A program made the translations under genes and the position numbers. From Spirochaetaceae bacterium (lineage in GTDB: Bacteria > Spirochaetota > Leptospiria > Leptospirales > Leptonemataceae): a stretch of 64,000 bases of DNA. This document shows positions 35,823 through 45,315 of the stretch, piece after piece (position 1 is the first letter of the stretch; every line of letters begins with the position of its first letter). The DNA lies in assembly GCA_002729885.1 (NCBI GenBank), contig PBUB01000002.1, positions 673,745 to 737,744 on the forward strand, given 5' to 3'. The notes beneath the pieces were generated by a model. The model was given only the letters and a program-made list of their open reading frames with translations. It was not told the origin of the DNA and did no database searches.

Positions 35823-36194
35823 CTAGCCTTGACCTTTTTTGTTAATGTGTACTTTCCAGTCTCCATCAACCTTTTGTAGTTCTACGGTCTTGCGTTGACC
35901 TTTGGGGCCACACATCGCTTTTTCGCCTTCGACGTCACATTCCATTGTTTCCATTGCTTCCAACCGCTTCTTCTTATCTTCATCAGACATGTTTTTAGTC
36001 TGGCTGGAGGCAAAACCTATAATCAAAGGCATGAGCTTAGCCGTCTCTTCGGTGCTCAGATCCTGTGCAGCTTCTACATCACCATCAAGCAGTGCTTCAT
36101 TAAATTGAATGGCCACTTCTTCTGGAGTTCCACCACCACAGCTGGCGAGAACGGAAATGCTCATTATGGCAATCGCAACAGCGAATTTTTTCAT
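35823..36194 (-). CDS. one-domain DUF4878-like lipoprotein, minimal member of the array
   Basis: A 123-residue lipoprotein; the start MKKFAVAIA is chosen because AGGAA precedes it, while ATGs 4 and 38 codons upstream lack a site. The lipobox is VLASC. After a short GGG linker it holds only the C-terminal unit of its neighbours: EEVAIQFNEALLDGDVEAAQDLST, PLIIGFASS, Cys pair ECDVEGEKAMCGPKGQ and GDWKVHINKK. It is the single-unit form of the paralogue family and has its own terminator. Confidence 0.82.
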   Translation of the reverse strand: MKKFAVAIAIMSISVLASCGGGTPEEVAIQFNEALLDGDVEAAQDLSTEETAKLMPLIIGFASSQTKNMSDEDKKKRLEAMETMECDVEGEKAMCGPKGQRKTVELQKVDGDWKVHINKKGQG

Positions 36195-36320
36195 GGGATT
36201 CCTCATCGGCTTATTTTTGCCCTTTCGGGGTGGGTGCGATTGGAATAGCTTATTCTGATCTGTAAAGAGAAAAAAAGGATTTCTAATTGCCCACTGGCAG
36301 GGACGCACTAACTGTAGGTC

Positions 36321-37136
36321 GTGTCTCTGGACAACTCAAGAAGCGTTTCCATTCCAGAATTCTGGGAGATTAAATATCGAACAGCAGGTCCGGTATCCAG
36401 GTTTCTGGCACTGATCCTGGATATGATAATTCTTTACATTTTGCTTTTGATTATCCTTGTTATTCTCACGTTTACTCTAATCGGTTTCTCCAGCGTTTCT
36501 GAGTGGGATAAGGTCTCAATCTTTCTGCAGTTTATGTTGTTCTTTATTCTATTCTGGGGATACTTCCTCATGTGGGAATATTTTTCCCGTGGTCGCACTC
36601 CGGGGAAAATGATGCTAGGACTTCGTGTCATCTCTCTTCGCGGTACCGGACTGAATGCCAGTCATTCCATTATTCGGAACATGGTTCGCATCGGGGATAT
36701 GTACCCATTTATTGCTCAGCTCGGGTTTTTCTTTATTCCATCCTACTTTGTGGCTGCCTTTTTCCTTTTTCTTACCGGTCGTTCCTTTCGCAGGCTGGGC
36801 GATATTGCCGGTGGGACTCTGGTGATTCGAGAACAGAACAGTACCCGTTCCACTCGAAGGATGCTGGAGGCCGCAAGGACGGATGCATCCGGAATTCGAC
36901 CTATGGCCTCCCTTTCGCCCAATCTTATGCGTGCCATTCATGAATACGCAGTACGTAGAAACACGATGAACCCTATCATTCGAAAGGATCTGGCTGATCG
37001 TTTTGCGCCTCGAATTGCGGAGTACTTTCAGATCAAGCGAGAGTTCGAGAGTAACGAGGATATGATGCTGGCATTCTATACCTATCTATTCGAGTCCAAT
37101 ACTCCGCTAAGCGTGGATCGAACCATTTCCATCTGA
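36321..37136 (+). CDS. RDD-family membrane protein
   Basis: A 271-residue membrane protein. The RDD domain spans about 17-170: SRFLALILDMIILYILL (first helix with the Arg and Asp), a second helix at about 65-85, the GRTPGKMMLGLRVI motif at 90-104 and a third helix pair at about 125-152 followed by RRLGDIAGGTLVIRE. The C-terminal 90 residues are soluble and helical. RDD proteins have been linked to ion or solute transport, but function here is unknown. The start is GTG. It is divergent from the lipoprotein array; 36195-36320 is the shared promoter region. Confidence 0.85.
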   Translation: MSLDNSRSVSIPEFWEIKYRTAGPVSRFLALILDMIILYILLLIILVILTFTLIGFSSVSEWDKVSIFLQFMLFFILFWGYFLMWEYFSRGRTPGKMMLGLRVISLRGTGLNASHSIIRNMVRIGDMYPFIAQLGFFFIPSYFVAAFFLFLTGRSFRRLGDIAGGTLVIREQNSTRSTRRMLEAARTDASGIRPMASLSPNLMRAIHEYAVRRNTMNPIIRKDLADRFAPRIAEYFQIKREFESNEDMMLAFYTYLFESNTPLSVDRTISI

Positions 37137-37232
37137 GCCCAGGCATTGCGAAGGACAGCCTCAGTCAAAAGCTAACCCCGCTACAACGGAGCTTTCGGAA
37201 GGCCGGTCAGATTCGCCTCTCCGAGGGGCCCA

Positions 37233-37418
37233 TTAGCTGTCTGTAAGTAGCTTGCCGGATTTGGCCCAGTTATCTCGGCTTACTTCTTCGATAACGATGT
37301 AGGTAGCCGCTGGAGGCTTTCCGGCAACTTCTTCCAGAGTCTTTGTGAATTGAGCTACAATCTGTTGTTTTTGCTCCCGGCTCAGTTCTCCGGCTACGCG
37401 AACCTGTACATATGGCAT
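37233..37418 (-). CDS. 4-oxalocrotonate tautomerase-like protein
   Basis: A 61-residue protein of the 4-OT/tautomerase family. The chosen ATG is followed at once by Pro, the catalytic Pro1 after Met removal: MPYVQVRVAGELSREQK, then LEEVAGKPPAATYIVIEEV. The length is exactly that of the family. The frame is open 34 codons upstream, but that part does not resemble anything and would bury the Pro. The ribosome site is weak. It is likely a hexameric cytoplasmic tautomerase of unknown substrate. Confidence 0.85.
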   Translation of the reverse strand: MPYVQVRVAGELSREQKQQIVAQFTKTLEEVAGKPPAATYIVIEEVSRDNWAKSGKLLTDS

Positions 37419-37586
37419 GGGCCAGTGGGTTTCAGCCAGGCGCGGCTGTCTGTAAAAAATTGATGGGCGAGGGACCTGGGACTGGACTGCAGGGAAACCT
37501 GTCTGCGACCGAGCTAACAAATTCTGCGAACGATGGATTCCGGAGTTGACGGTGCAAGGGCCAGGCCACGGATTCAGCCAAAAGAT

Positions 37587-38567
37587 ATGATAAGCTCCCG
37601 TTTTCGCAGGTACTTATCCTGCCATGCCGTCTCACTGGTCTGGATATCCTTACTTGCTTTTCCCCTTCAGAGTTGCATTATTGCCCGGCTGGATGAGAGC
37701 CCGGCGGTTCGAATGAACTATTTGTATTTGCTCGGACGACTGCTTGGAATCTGTGCCAATCCAGACCGCATTGTATTCAATAGCTTACTGGACGGCGATT
37801 ATGAGATCTATACCATTTCCTCGGACGGCACCGATCTAATTCAGCTCACTTTCGATCCCCAGGTAGACTCCGCACCATCCTGGAGTCCAGATGGTCGACA
37901 GGTTGTGTTTCAGTCCAATCGGGCCGGGACCTTTGGGCTCTACGTCATAGATTCCACCGGGCAGAACGAAAAGCCACTTCTGGTTGATGGGTTTATCAAC
38001 CAGCACCCGGTATATTCCACGGACGGACAGGGCATCTTTTTTGATTCGAACCGGGGCGGGTCCTCTCAGGATATTTACTACCTTGACTTGAACACAGGCT
38101 TCATTGCTCAGATCACCACCAGCGGGGGAGCCTATGACAATGTAGCTCCTGCAGTTTCCGCGGGGACCGAATTCATCTTTTTTAACACTACTTCTGGAGG
38201 CACAGACGATATAGCGCGAATTCGAAAGGATGGGTCGGGCCTGGCGATCATCGTAGTTGACCCCAATTCGGACACTGAGCCAGCGGTGGCTCCCGACGGA
38301 AGCTTCATTCTGTTTACCTCGGACCGGGATGGTGACCAGGAAATCTATCGTGCCAACATTGACGGCACTTCACAAACCAATCTTACAAACGATCCCGGCA
38401 ACGACTCCAGCGCATACTTGCAGCCGGATGGAACCGGCATGGTATTCGCCTCGGACCGACCTCTCAGTGATATGGAAATATACACTGGAAACCTGGATGG
38501 AAGCGGGCTCAGTCAGCTCACCAGTAATTCTACCCTGGATACAGGTCCGCGGTGGTCCTGTAGATAG
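37587..38567 (+). CDS. TolB-like beta-propeller lipoprotein
   Basis: A 326-residue protein from the internal ATG; the frame opens 18 codons earlier. A signal peptide with lipobox PLQSC (about Cys30) is followed by at least five PD40/WD40-like units of about 45 residues, each with the pattern PSWSPDGRQVVFQSNRAGTFGLYVID or close (for example AVAPDGSFILFTSDRDGDQEIYRAN). The last unit ends TGPRWSCR. It resembles the TolB propeller without the TolB N-terminal domain. No tol or pal genes are next to it, so the Tol function is not implied. Confidence 0.84.
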   Translation: MISSRFRRYLSCHAVSLVWISLLAFPLQSCIIARLDESPAVRMNYLYLLGRLLGICANPDRIVFNSLLDGDYEIYTISSDGTDLIQLTFDPQVDSAPSWSPDGRQVVFQSNRAGTFGLYVIDSTGQNEKPLLVDGFINQHPVYSTDGQGIFFDSNRGGSSQDIYYLDLNTGFIAQITTSGGAYDNVAPAVSAGTEFIFFNTTSGGTDDIARIRKDGSGLAIIVVDPNSDTEPAVAPDGSFILFTSDRDGDQEIYRANIDGTSQTNLTNDPGNDSSAYLQPDGTGMVFASDRPLSDMEIYTGNLDGSGLSQLTSNSTLDTGPRWSCR

Positions 38568-38781
38568 ATAGAATTCGGATTTCTGATCTCCTGACGCCAC
38601 TGTCCAGGGCTCATCGCCAACCAAACCGGCTCCTGGTATGAGAAAATCCGCTTTTCCTGAGACGAGGACTTAAATTCGTGGCCATAGCGGGCCACCACGG
38701 TGGCAATCCGCATGGCATTCACGGGATGCCCGCAGATTCGGCCAGAAAGGCACGAACTGTAGACTGCAAGAGACCCTTTAA

Positions 38782-40608
38782 ATGGAAATTAGAAATATCG
38801 CAATTATTGCGCACGTAGACCACGGAAAGACCACACTGGTAGATGGAATGCTTCATCTGGACAGCCAGATGAGCACAAAAGCCGGCACAGAACGCATCAT
38901 GGACTCCATGGATCTGGAGCGAGAGCGGGGCATTACCATTCGAGCCAAGAATGCCAGTGTTTACTATAAAGATACGAAAATCAACATCATCGACACTCCG
39001 GGCCATGCGGACTTCGGAGGCGAGGTAGAGCGAGTTCTGGGCATGGCGGATTGTAGCCTGCTCCTAGTAGATGCGGTGGATGGCCCTATGCCTCAAACCA
39101 GGTTCGTTCTGGATAAGAGTCTTAAGATGGGTCACAAACCCATTCTGGTAATCAACAAAATTGATCGTGAATTCGCCAATCCAGATGCAGTGATCGACAA
39201 GGTATTCGATCTATTCGATGAGCTGGGAGCGGATGCAGATCAAATGGATTTCCCCATTGTATATGCCAGCGCCAAAAACGGATTCGCATCTCTGGAGCTG
39301 GAAAAGGCCGGCACAGAAGATAAAGACCTGGCGCCCCTGCTGGATCTTATTCTTAAGCATGTACCTGCTGCAGCCGGAAACCCGGAAGACCCGCTTCAAT
39401 TCCAGATCATGAACCTGGACTATGACGATTATATGGGCCGGATGGGTATTGGACGAGTCTTCAAAGGAAGAATCTCCAAAGGTCAGTCTGTAAACTTCGT
39501 TGGAAAAGAAGGCACCAGCACCGGAAAGATTACCAAGATGTATGGCTTTGCCGGGCTTGCCCGTGTGGAAGTAACCGAGGCAGAAGCCGGAGATATCGTA
39601 GCCATTACAGGAATCGAGGATGCTGGCATTGGAGATACCATCTGCCAGGAAGGCGTAAAAGATGCCCGACCACCCATTACCGTAGATGATCCTACAGTAA
39701 GTATGTTCTTTCTGGTGAATGACTCACCTCTGGCGGGTAGAGACGGTAAATATGTTACCACCAGACAGATCTCTGAAAGACTTTTTAAAGAGATCCAGAC
39801 CAACGTAGCCATGCGAGTATTTGAGGACCCGGATCGAAAGGATCGATTCCAGGTTCAGGGCCGCGGTGACCTGCACCTGTCTGTGCTGGTGGAAACCATG
39901 CGAAGAGAAGGGTATGAGCTGCAGGTATCTCGTCCGGAAGTAATCATCAAGAAAGGCGAAAGCGGCGAAAAGCTGGAGCCCTACGAAACTGTAATAATTG
40001 ACCTTCCCGAGGAATACAGCGGTACCATTATTCAAGAGCTGAACCGAAGAAAAGGGGATATGAAGTCCATGGAGACTTCTTCCCATGGTACCACTCGGAT
40101 CGAGTATTCCATCCCCACCCGAGGGCTGATTGGCTTTCGCAGTTTCCTGATTTCCGAGTCCCGGGGCTCTGCGGCCATGACTTCCCGGTATTCGCACTAT
40201 GACAATTTCGCCGGTCCCATTCCCGGTCGCAAGAACGGTGCACTTGTTTCTACGGAGCAGGGATCTGCAATTCCATTCGCACTGTGGGGAATTCAGGAAC
40301 GAGGAACTCTATTCATTGAGCCGGGCACCGGAGTATATCAGGGAATGGTAATCGGTCAGTGTAGCCGGGAAAGCGATCTGGAAGTTAATCCCTGCAAAGA
40401 AAAGAAGCTTACCAACGTTCGAGCCAGCGGTTCGGATGAAGCTGTGCGATTGACTCCTCCCAGGCTTATGACTCTGGAACAATGTCTGGAATTTATAGAT
40501 GATGATGAACTGCTGGAGGTAACTCCTAACGCTCTGCGGATTCGTAAGAAATATCTGGATCCCAACGAGCGTAAGAAAATGGCAAAGCAGGCAGTTGCCA
40601 CCAGCTAA
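38782..40608 (+). CDS. typA: ribosome-associated GTPase TypA/BipA
   Basis: Translational GTPase of the EF-G group, active in stress and ribosome assembly. At 608 residues it is of normal length. G1 is AHVDHGKTT (10-18), G2 ERGIT (48-52), G3 DTPGH (71-75) and G4 NKID (125-128). Beta-barrel domain II (about 200-290), an EF-G III-like domain, and the TypA-specific C-terminal domain with [17 protein letters not shown] (about 449-465) follow. It stands alone; 38568-38781 before it holds no supported gene. Confidence 0.96.
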   Translation: MEIRNIAIIAHVDHGKTTLVDGMLHLDSQMSTKAGTERIMDSMDLERERGITIRAKNASVYYKDTKINIIDTPGHADFGGEVERVLGMADCSLLLVDAVDGPMPQTRFVLDKSLKMGHKPILVINKIDREFANPDAVIDKVFDLFDELGADADQMDFPIVYASAKNGFASLELEKAGTEDKDLAPLLDLILKHVPAAAGNPEDPLQFQIMNLDYDDYMGRMGIGRVFKGRISKGQSVNFVGKEGTSTGKITKMYGFAGLARVEVTEAEAGDIVAITGIEDAGIGDTICQEGVKDARPPITVDDPTVSMFFLVNDSPLAGRDGKYVTTRQISERLFKEIQTNVAMRVFEDPDRKDRFQVQGRGDLHLSVLVETMRREGYELQVSRPEVIIKKGESGEKLEPYETVIIDLPEEYSGTIIQELNRRKGDMKSMETSSHGTTRIEYSIPTRGLIGFRSFLISESRGSAAMTSRYSHYDNFAGPIPGRKNGALVSTEQGSAIPFALWGIQERGTLFIEPGTGVYQGMVIGQCSRESDLEVNPCKEKKLTNVRASGSDEAVRLTPPRLMTLEQCLEFIDDDELLEVTPNALRIRKKYLDPNERKKMAKQAVATS

Positions 40609-40772
40609 TCGCTGGAAAAGCTGGATAGAGAGCCCGAGACTATACGGGCCAGCTGCAGGCGCTCGAAAGCCCGGACCGCGAAAGCGCCAGAAAGCAGGGC
40701 ATCTTGAGCAATGGGGCGGCGCTGAAGGGGCTCCGGAGTCTCTGCAGGTGAGAAAAAACTGGCGAATCGTGT

Positions 40773-41213
40773 ATGGCGGATGAACTGGAAAATGAGCAGC
40801 AAAAGCCAAAGGAAGTGCTGCGTATGCAGTTTCCTTCCCATCCCCGGTTTGTGGGACAGATTCGGCACTTCGTTTACGACACATGCATCAGTTCCGGCTT
40901 CAGTAAGCCAGCAGCATTCGATCTGAAAGTGATTACCGGAGAGGCTCTAACGAACATCATCAAGTATGCATACGATAATCGCACAGATAAGCCAGTATTT
41001 CTGGAAATGCTATTCTACAGGACCTATCTGGAAATGCGCATAAAGGATCTGGGTAAGCGGTCCCCTGTGGGACAGAACCTGGCCCGGGATCTAAGCGATT
41101 ACCGGGAAGCAGGCCTGGGAATATATCTAATATCGCACCTGTCCGATTACCATTATTTCGATCAATCCGCAGAAGTGGGCACAATGCTTGTAATAAAGAA
41201 AAGGATTCGCTGA
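40773..41213 (+). CDS. RsbW-like serine/histidine kinase ATPase (anti-sigma type)
   Basis: A 146-residue GHKL ATPase domain without a sensor or DHp domain. The N-box is GEALTNIIKYAYD (about 65-77), the G1-like segment is IKDLGKRS, and the G2-like segment is GLGIYLISHLSD. This is the layout of anti-sigma factor kinases such as RsbW/SpoIIAB. An anti-anti-sigma partner is not next to it. The stop overlaps the lplA-like start (TGATG), so the two are translationally coupled. It may act in partner switching; the target is unknown. Confidence 0.8.
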   Translation: MADELENEQQKPKEVLRMQFPSHPRFVGQIRHFVYDTCISSGFSKPAAFDLKVITGEALTNIIKYAYDNRTDKPVFLEMLFYRTYLEMRIKDLGKRSPVGQNLARDLSDYREAGLGIYLISHLSDYHYFDQSAEVGTMLVIKKRIR

Positions 41214-42073
41214 TGTTTTTAGAGTTGCCCGATCTGAAACCGCGAAACCCTTACATGTCCCTGGCTCTGGACGAAGCTGTGGCGCTGTATTACGGAAAAG
41301 GTAGCAGAAGCAAGGGCGCCAGTGCCGTTGTTCGATTCTGGACCAATCCCTATTCCATTATCCTGGGTAGAACCTGTCAGGTAGATAAGAATCTAATACC
41401 GGAATACATTGAGCGATTTCAGGTAAGCCAGAAAAAGGAAGTCTGGAGTGCCAGGCCATTGCTATGTCGTCGTTCGTCAGGCGGTGGTACAGTTTTGCAT
41501 GGGCCAGGAAATCTGAACTACACAATTACCATTTCCGTAGAGGATTTTCCGGAGCTATTTTCTCTAAAGCGATCCTACGAAGTCTTTCTGGGCTTTGTAA
41601 TTCGGGGGCTGGAAGCCCAGGGTATTGTGGCCAGGCAGATGGGGCTTTCGGATCTGGTTATCGACGAAACCGATGGAATACCCCGAAAGATATCCGGGAA
41701 TGCACAATTCCGAAAATCCGGCATGATTTCGCATCATGGAACTTTGTTGACGCGCTCGGACCTCATTCCATTTATAAGTAGATATCTGACTCATCCTCCG
41801 GAAGAGCCGGACTATCGCCAGGGTCGGACCCATGAGTCCTTCCTGGGATCATTGCCAGAGCATTTTGATTTATCGTCATTCTACAACTTCCTGGTATCTG
41901 AAGTCTCCAATCTGGTGGGACAGGGATCGGCAGGCATCATTCCTGCCGACGACAGAAAGCAAATCTTCGCTCTTGCCAGAAACCTGGTCCGCTCCCGCTA
42001 CGGACGATCGGATTGGATTATCAAAGGAAAACTGGAAGGTACCGTGCAGGGAAGCAGGCGAGCCTCTGGCTGA
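41213..42073 (+). CDS. lipoate-protein ligase A family protein
   Basis: A 286-residue LplA/LipB-fold protein that would attach lipoate or octanoate to lipoyl domains. Motifs: RRSSGGGTVLHGPGNLNYTI (about 86-105, the ligand-binding loop), the Lys of RKISGNAQ (K159) and SHHGTLL (about 173-179). It could be a ligase, an octanoyltransferase (LipM-like) or an amidotransferase; these cannot be separated by eye. It is shorter than E. coli LplA, lacking most of the C-terminal accessory domain. The gene starts on the A of the upstream TGA. Confidence 0.85.
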   Translation: MFLELPDLKPRNPYMSLALDEAVALYYGKGSRSKGASAVVRFWTNPYSIILGRTCQVDKNLIPEYIERFQVSQKKEVWSARPLLCRRSSGGGTVLHGPGNLNYTITISVEDFPELFSLKRSYEVFLGFVIRGLEAQGIVARQMGLSDLVIDETDGIPRKISGNAQFRKSGMISHHGTLLTRSDLIPFISRYLTHPPEEPDYRQGRTHESFLGSLPEHFDLSSFYNFLVSEVSNLVGQGSAGIIPADDRKQIFALARNLVRSRYGRSDWIIKGKLEGTVQGSRRASG

Positions 42074-42184
42074 TTCAGGATGGGTAGTCTGAATTGGAAT
42101 TGCTGAATGAGCAAAGTTTCCATACAGGCGCTGTCTCTGGAAATCAATACATGGGATCATCTATTACGCAACAAGGAGTAGCAA

Positions 42185-43441
42185 ATGCTAAAGAACCATC
42201 TTAAATCTCAAGATGCAGAGGTTTATAATGCGCTGGTAAAAGAAGACGAAAGACAACAGGACAACCTGGAAATGATCGCCTCTGAAAACTTTGTAAGCCA
42301 GGCGGTGCTGGAAACCTACAGTTCCACTCTCACAAACAAATACGCAGAAGGTTATCCCGGAAAACGTTATTATAACGGCTGCGAAAATGCAGACGTAATC
42401 GAAGATATTGCAATCGATCGTGCGAAAAAACTATTTAATGCGAATTATGCGAATGTGCAGCCGCATTCCGGCGCTCAGGCCAATATGGCCGTGTTTCTGG
42501 CCACCATGGAACCCGGGGACAAATTCCTGGGAATGGATCTGGCCCATGGCGGTCACCTCACTCATGGTTCAAAAGTGAACTTCTCCGGTAGGGTGTATGA
42601 GCCTGTGGCCTATGGAGTAAGGAAGGACGATCATAGAATTGACTTTGACCACGTACGAAGCCTGGCAAAAGAGCATAAGCCCAAAATGATTATTGCTGGC
42701 TTTAGCGCTTATCCCAGAGAACTGGATTTTGCCAAATTTCGCGAAATCGCAGATGAGGTGGGAGCCGTGCTCATGGCAGACATCGCTCATATTGCAGGTC
42801 TGGTAGCTGCCGGCGAGCATCCCAATCCTGTGGGACTGGCCCACATTGTCACCACCACTACCCATAAGACACTTCGAGGACCCAGAGGCGGCCTGATTGT
42901 ATCTAACGAAGAAGATTATTTCAAAAAGCTGAATTCACGTGTATTTCCGGGAGTGCAGGGCGGACCGCTGATGCATGTAATTGCAGCCAAGGCTGTAGCA
43001 TTTGGTGAAGCCCTGCAGCCTTCTTTCAAGGACTATGCAAAGAAGGTCAAAGAGAATGCAAAGATCCTGGCCGAGACTTTAATGGGCCGGAACTTTCCCA
43101 TCATCAGCGGCGGAACAGACAACCATATGGTACTGCTCAACGTAGGAGATCGGGGCCTTACCGGTGCCGCTGCTGCCGATGCACTCCATGAAGCAGGAAT
43201 TACTGCCAACAAAAATGGAATCCCATTCGATCCCCATCCGCCGGCGGTAACCAGTGGTGTAAGACTGGGAACTCCAGCACTCACTACTCGAGGCTTTGGC
43301 CCGGATGAAATGAAAAAAGTGGGAAATCTTATTTGCGATCTCCTGGAAAATATTGAGGATGAAGGTAAGCGCAAGGCCGTCCGTGACGGAGTGGCCGAGC
43401 TCACCAGAGCATTTCCTATGGATCGCTTCAGACTGGATTGA
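42185..43441 (+). CDS. glyA: serine hydroxymethyltransferase
   Basis: PLP enzyme converting serine and THF to glycine and methylene-THF. The 418-residue length is standard. The PLP Lys is K228 in [15 protein letters not shown]. Upstream signatures are present: [10 protein letters not shown] (27-36), [15 protein letters not shown] (52-66) and [12 protein letters not shown] (89-100). An AAGGAG ribosome site lies 6-11 nt before the ATG. It is followed by the 274-bp leader region of infC. Functionally it is linked to the 5-formyl-THF cyclo-ligase at 46992. Confidence 0.97.
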   Translation: MLKNHLKSQDAEVYNALVKEDERQQDNLEMIASENFVSQAVLETYSSTLTNKYAEGYPGKRYYNGCENADVIEDIAIDRAKKLFNANYANVQPHSGAQANMAVFLATMEPGDKFLGMDLAHGGHLTHGSKVNFSGRVYEPVAYGVRKDDHRIDFDHVRSLAKEHKPKMIIAGFSAYPRELDFAKFREIADEVGAVLMADIAHIAGLVAAGEHPNPVGLAHIVTTTTHKTLRGPRGGLIVSNEEDYFKKLNSRVFPGVQGGPLMHVIAAKAVAFGEALQPSFKDYAKKVKENAKILAETLMGRNFPIISGGTDNHMVLLNVGDRGLTGAAAADALHEAGITANKNGIPFDPHPPAVTSGVRLGTPALTTRGFGPDEMKKVGNLICDLLENIEDEGKRKAVRDGVAELTRAFPMDRFRLD

Positions 43442-43580
43442 TGGAAGCGGCGGTGGAGCCGCGGCTGCGGAGCATTCCGGGCCAGCTTTCCGGTTAAAGA
43501 AGGCGGTTGACGCTGATACGCCTTATGCAAAAATCCCGGAAATTGCTTGCATACAATGCAATTCCGGGTCTGATACGGAC

Positions 43581-43655
43581 GCACGCGAAACTATGGAAGC
43601 CATTGCTTCCCTTGCGTGCTCGCCCATACGGGCTCAGGTGCACGGACGGGTGCAC
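43581..43655 (+). promoter_or_regulatory. structured 5' leader of the infC operon (three hairpins)
   Basis: Three successive hairpins can form in the sense strand: a nested one (43581-43586 with 43614-43619 enclosing 43595-43600 with 43605-43610), a 4-bp GCCC/GGGC stem (43622-43625 with 43630-43633) and a 6-bp GTGCAC stem (43638-43643 with 43650-43655). A further long imperfect pairing (about 43535-43567) precedes them and overlaps a TACAAT -10-like box. In Firmicutes and enterics the infC-rpmI-rplT mRNA is autoregulated by L20; this leader could do the same, but I cannot match it to a known motif. Confidence 0.45.
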
Positions 43656-43715
43656 ATACCGGGAAAGTAGGGCAGTAGCTCTGTAGATCCCCGGTCCATA
43701 TTAATTGGAGGTTGA

Positions 43716-44351
43716 ATGGCAAGAAGGAAATCCCATAAGGCGCCACCTCGCGCCAAGGAGCCACGCACAAATCGCCAGATTCGGGCAGACAAAGTGCGAC
43801 TGGTAACAGAAGGAAAAGGTATCGAGGTAATAGATATCCGCGTCGCTCTGGAACGAGCGGAGCAAGCAGGACTGGATCTGGTAGAGGTTTCTCCGGACCA
43901 GGATCCCCCGGTATGCAAGATCATCGACTACGGAAAGTGGAAGTTCGAGCAACAGAAGAAGAAGAAAGAGCAGGCCAAAAACCAGCATACTGTAAGCATC
44001 AAAGAAATCAAGATGCGGCCCAAAATCGGGGATCATGACTACGATATCAAGAAGCGCAATGCTATTGGGTTTCTGGAGAAGGGAGACAAGGTAAAGGTGA
44101 GCCTGCGATTCCGCGGTCGAGAGATTACCCACCCCGAGCTAGGAATGAAGTTAATGGACCGTCTGGCGCAGGATGCCTCGGAGATTTCCCAGGTGGAAAG
44201 CCCTGCAAAAATGGAAGGTCGACAGATTGTAATGGTACTGGCCCCAAAAGCTGGTGTAAAAAAGAAACTAGGTAAGCCCGAGGAGGGAGGCAAGGAAAAA
44301 GAGGTTGCTTCCAGGGCCACGGGCGAAAAATCTGGCCCTTCGTCGGAGTAA
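43716..44351 (+). CDS. infC: translation initiation factor IF-3
   Basis: Binds 30S and checks start-codon pairing. A normal N domain (about 15-85, [18 protein letters not shown] and the [21 protein letters not shown] linker start), then the C domain (90-175) with [14 protein letters not shown]. The last 35 residues are a Lys/Glu/Gly-rich tail beyond the usual end, making 211 residues in place of about 175-180. The start codon is ATG with TTGGAGG upstream, not the rare AUU used in E. coli. It heads infC-rpmI-rplT behind a structured leader. Confidence 0.96.
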   Translation: MARRKSHKAPPRAKEPRTNRQIRADKVRLVTEGKGIEVIDIRVALERAEQAGLDLVEVSPDQDPPVCKIIDYGKWKFEQQKKKKEQAKNQHTVSIKEIKMRPKIGDHDYDIKKRNAIGFLEKGDKVKVSLRFRGREITHPELGMKLMDRLAQDASEISQVESPAKMEGRQIVMVLAPKAGVKKKLGKPEEGGKEKEVASRATGEKSGPSSE

Positions 44352-44358
44352 TACTTCT

Positions 44359-44559
44359 ATGCCAAAGATGAAGACAAATAGAGCGGCCGCCAAGAGGTTC
44401 AAATTTACCGCCAGCGGTAAGGTGAAGCGATCCAGTGGGTTCGCCAATCATATCCTCACCAAGAAATCACAGAAGCGCAAGCGCAAGCTTCGTAAAGGTG
44501 GTTACGTGGCAGATGCGGACATTCGAGAAATTCGTAACTTGCTTCCGAACGGAAATTGA
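44359..44559 (+). CDS. rpmI: 50S ribosomal protein L35
   Basis: A 66-residue basic large-subunit protein. It starts [20 protein letters not shown], the standard L35 N-terminus, and continues with [15 protein letters not shown]. The ATG lies 7 bp after the infC stop; translation is probably coupled to infC. An in-frame extension upstream is rejected because it lies inside infC and lacks similarity. Confidence 0.96.
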   Translation: MPKMKTNRAAAKRFKFTASGKVKRSSGFANHILTKKSQKRKRKLRKGGYVADADIREIRNLLPNGN

Positions 44560-44573
44560 ACTGGTAATTAGTA

Positions 44574-44924
44574 ATGAGAGCTACAAACGGTACACTTCAT
44601 AAAAATCGAAGAAAACGGCTGATGAAAAAGGCCGAGGGTTATCGAGGCGGGCGTCATCGTCTTTATCGATTTGCCCGAATCGCTGTAATGAAGGCCGGCT
44701 TCCATGCCTTCAACGACCGTAGAAGAAAGAAAAGGGATATGCGTGCACTCTGGATTCAGAGAATCAACGCAGCGGTTCGAGAAAGAGGATTGTCCTATTC
44801 TCGCTTTATTGACCTGGCCAACAAAGCCGGCATTCAAATGAATCGAAAAACCCTGGCTGAACTTGCCTTCAGCGATCCACGCGCATTCGATGTAGTAGTG
44901 GAAACAGCTCGCAAAGCAGCCTGA
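44574..44924 (+). CDS. rplT: 50S ribosomal protein L20
   Basis: A 116-residue 23S rRNA-binding protein needed for early 50S assembly and, in other bacteria, repressor of its own operon. The body is typical: KNRRKRLMKKAEGYRGGR, AFNDRRRKKRDMRALWIQRINAAVRERGLSYS, then KTLAELAFSDPRAF. It is last in the operon and is followed by a strong terminator. Confidence 0.97.
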   Translation: MRATNGTLHKNRRKRLMKKAEGYRGGRHRLYRFARIAVMKAGFHAFNDRRRKKRDMRALWIQRINAAVRERGLSYSRFIDLANKAGIQMNRKTLAELAFSDPRAFDVVVETARKAA

Positions 44925-44949
44925 TAGCTCCAGCTACAACGGATGAACG

Positions 44950-44979
44950 AAAAAAGGTCGGCCCAGCCGGCCTTTTTTT
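44950..44979 (+). terminator. Rho-independent terminator after rplT
   Basis: A run of A, a GGTCGGC/GCCGGCC stem (one G-T pair) with a 3-nt CCA loop, and a run of seven T. Because A and T runs flank it on both sides it could work on both strands, but only rplT points into it. The following 44980-45315 holds no gene that I can support, apart from the promoter at 45252-45280. Confidence 0.93.
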
Positions 44980-45251
44980 ATGCCCATAGACCTGGCTCTC
45001 ATTTGAGGATTTTCCTTTCTCTTCGTCCGGCCCCTTCTTCGGAGCTCCGGCCCATGGTTACTACATCTGGAATACAAGACCTGGATTGCACCGTTCCGCC
45101 TCTATGGGAATCCGGGAATCCAGTTCGGCCGGGGCCCATCCAGAGGCCAAATCTGTCCCATGGGTACGAATCCGGGGCCGATGAGCGGATCTAATCTTTC
45201 CGAGAGGGCCGGGGAAAAAAAACTTCTTGTTTCTTCTGTGTTATGCCGTCA

Positions 45252-45280
45252 TTAGAAGCAGAGCACCGCTCAGTTATAAT
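45252..45280 (+). promoter_or_regulatory. sigma-70-type promoter for the coiled-coil/zapA pair
   Basis: A perfect TATAAT at 45275-45280 stands 17 bp after a weak TTAGAA -35 (45252-45257). The start codon of the coiled-coil gene is about 35 bp downstream, with AAGGAG before it. Confidence 0.6.
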
Positions 45281-45315
45281 GGATTATCAGGATAGGCTGA
45301 TCACAAGGAGACGTA

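Noticed and set aside
38513..38722. 69-codon minus-strand ORF beginning like an ABC1-family N-terminus (RIATVVARYGHEF)
   Set aside because: The likeness covers about a dozen residues only, no kinase domain follows, and it overlaps the end of the TolB-like gene; too weak to call a remnant.
44943..45194. 83-codon plus-strand ORF after rplT
   Set aside because: Starts inside the rplT terminator and has no recognisable features.
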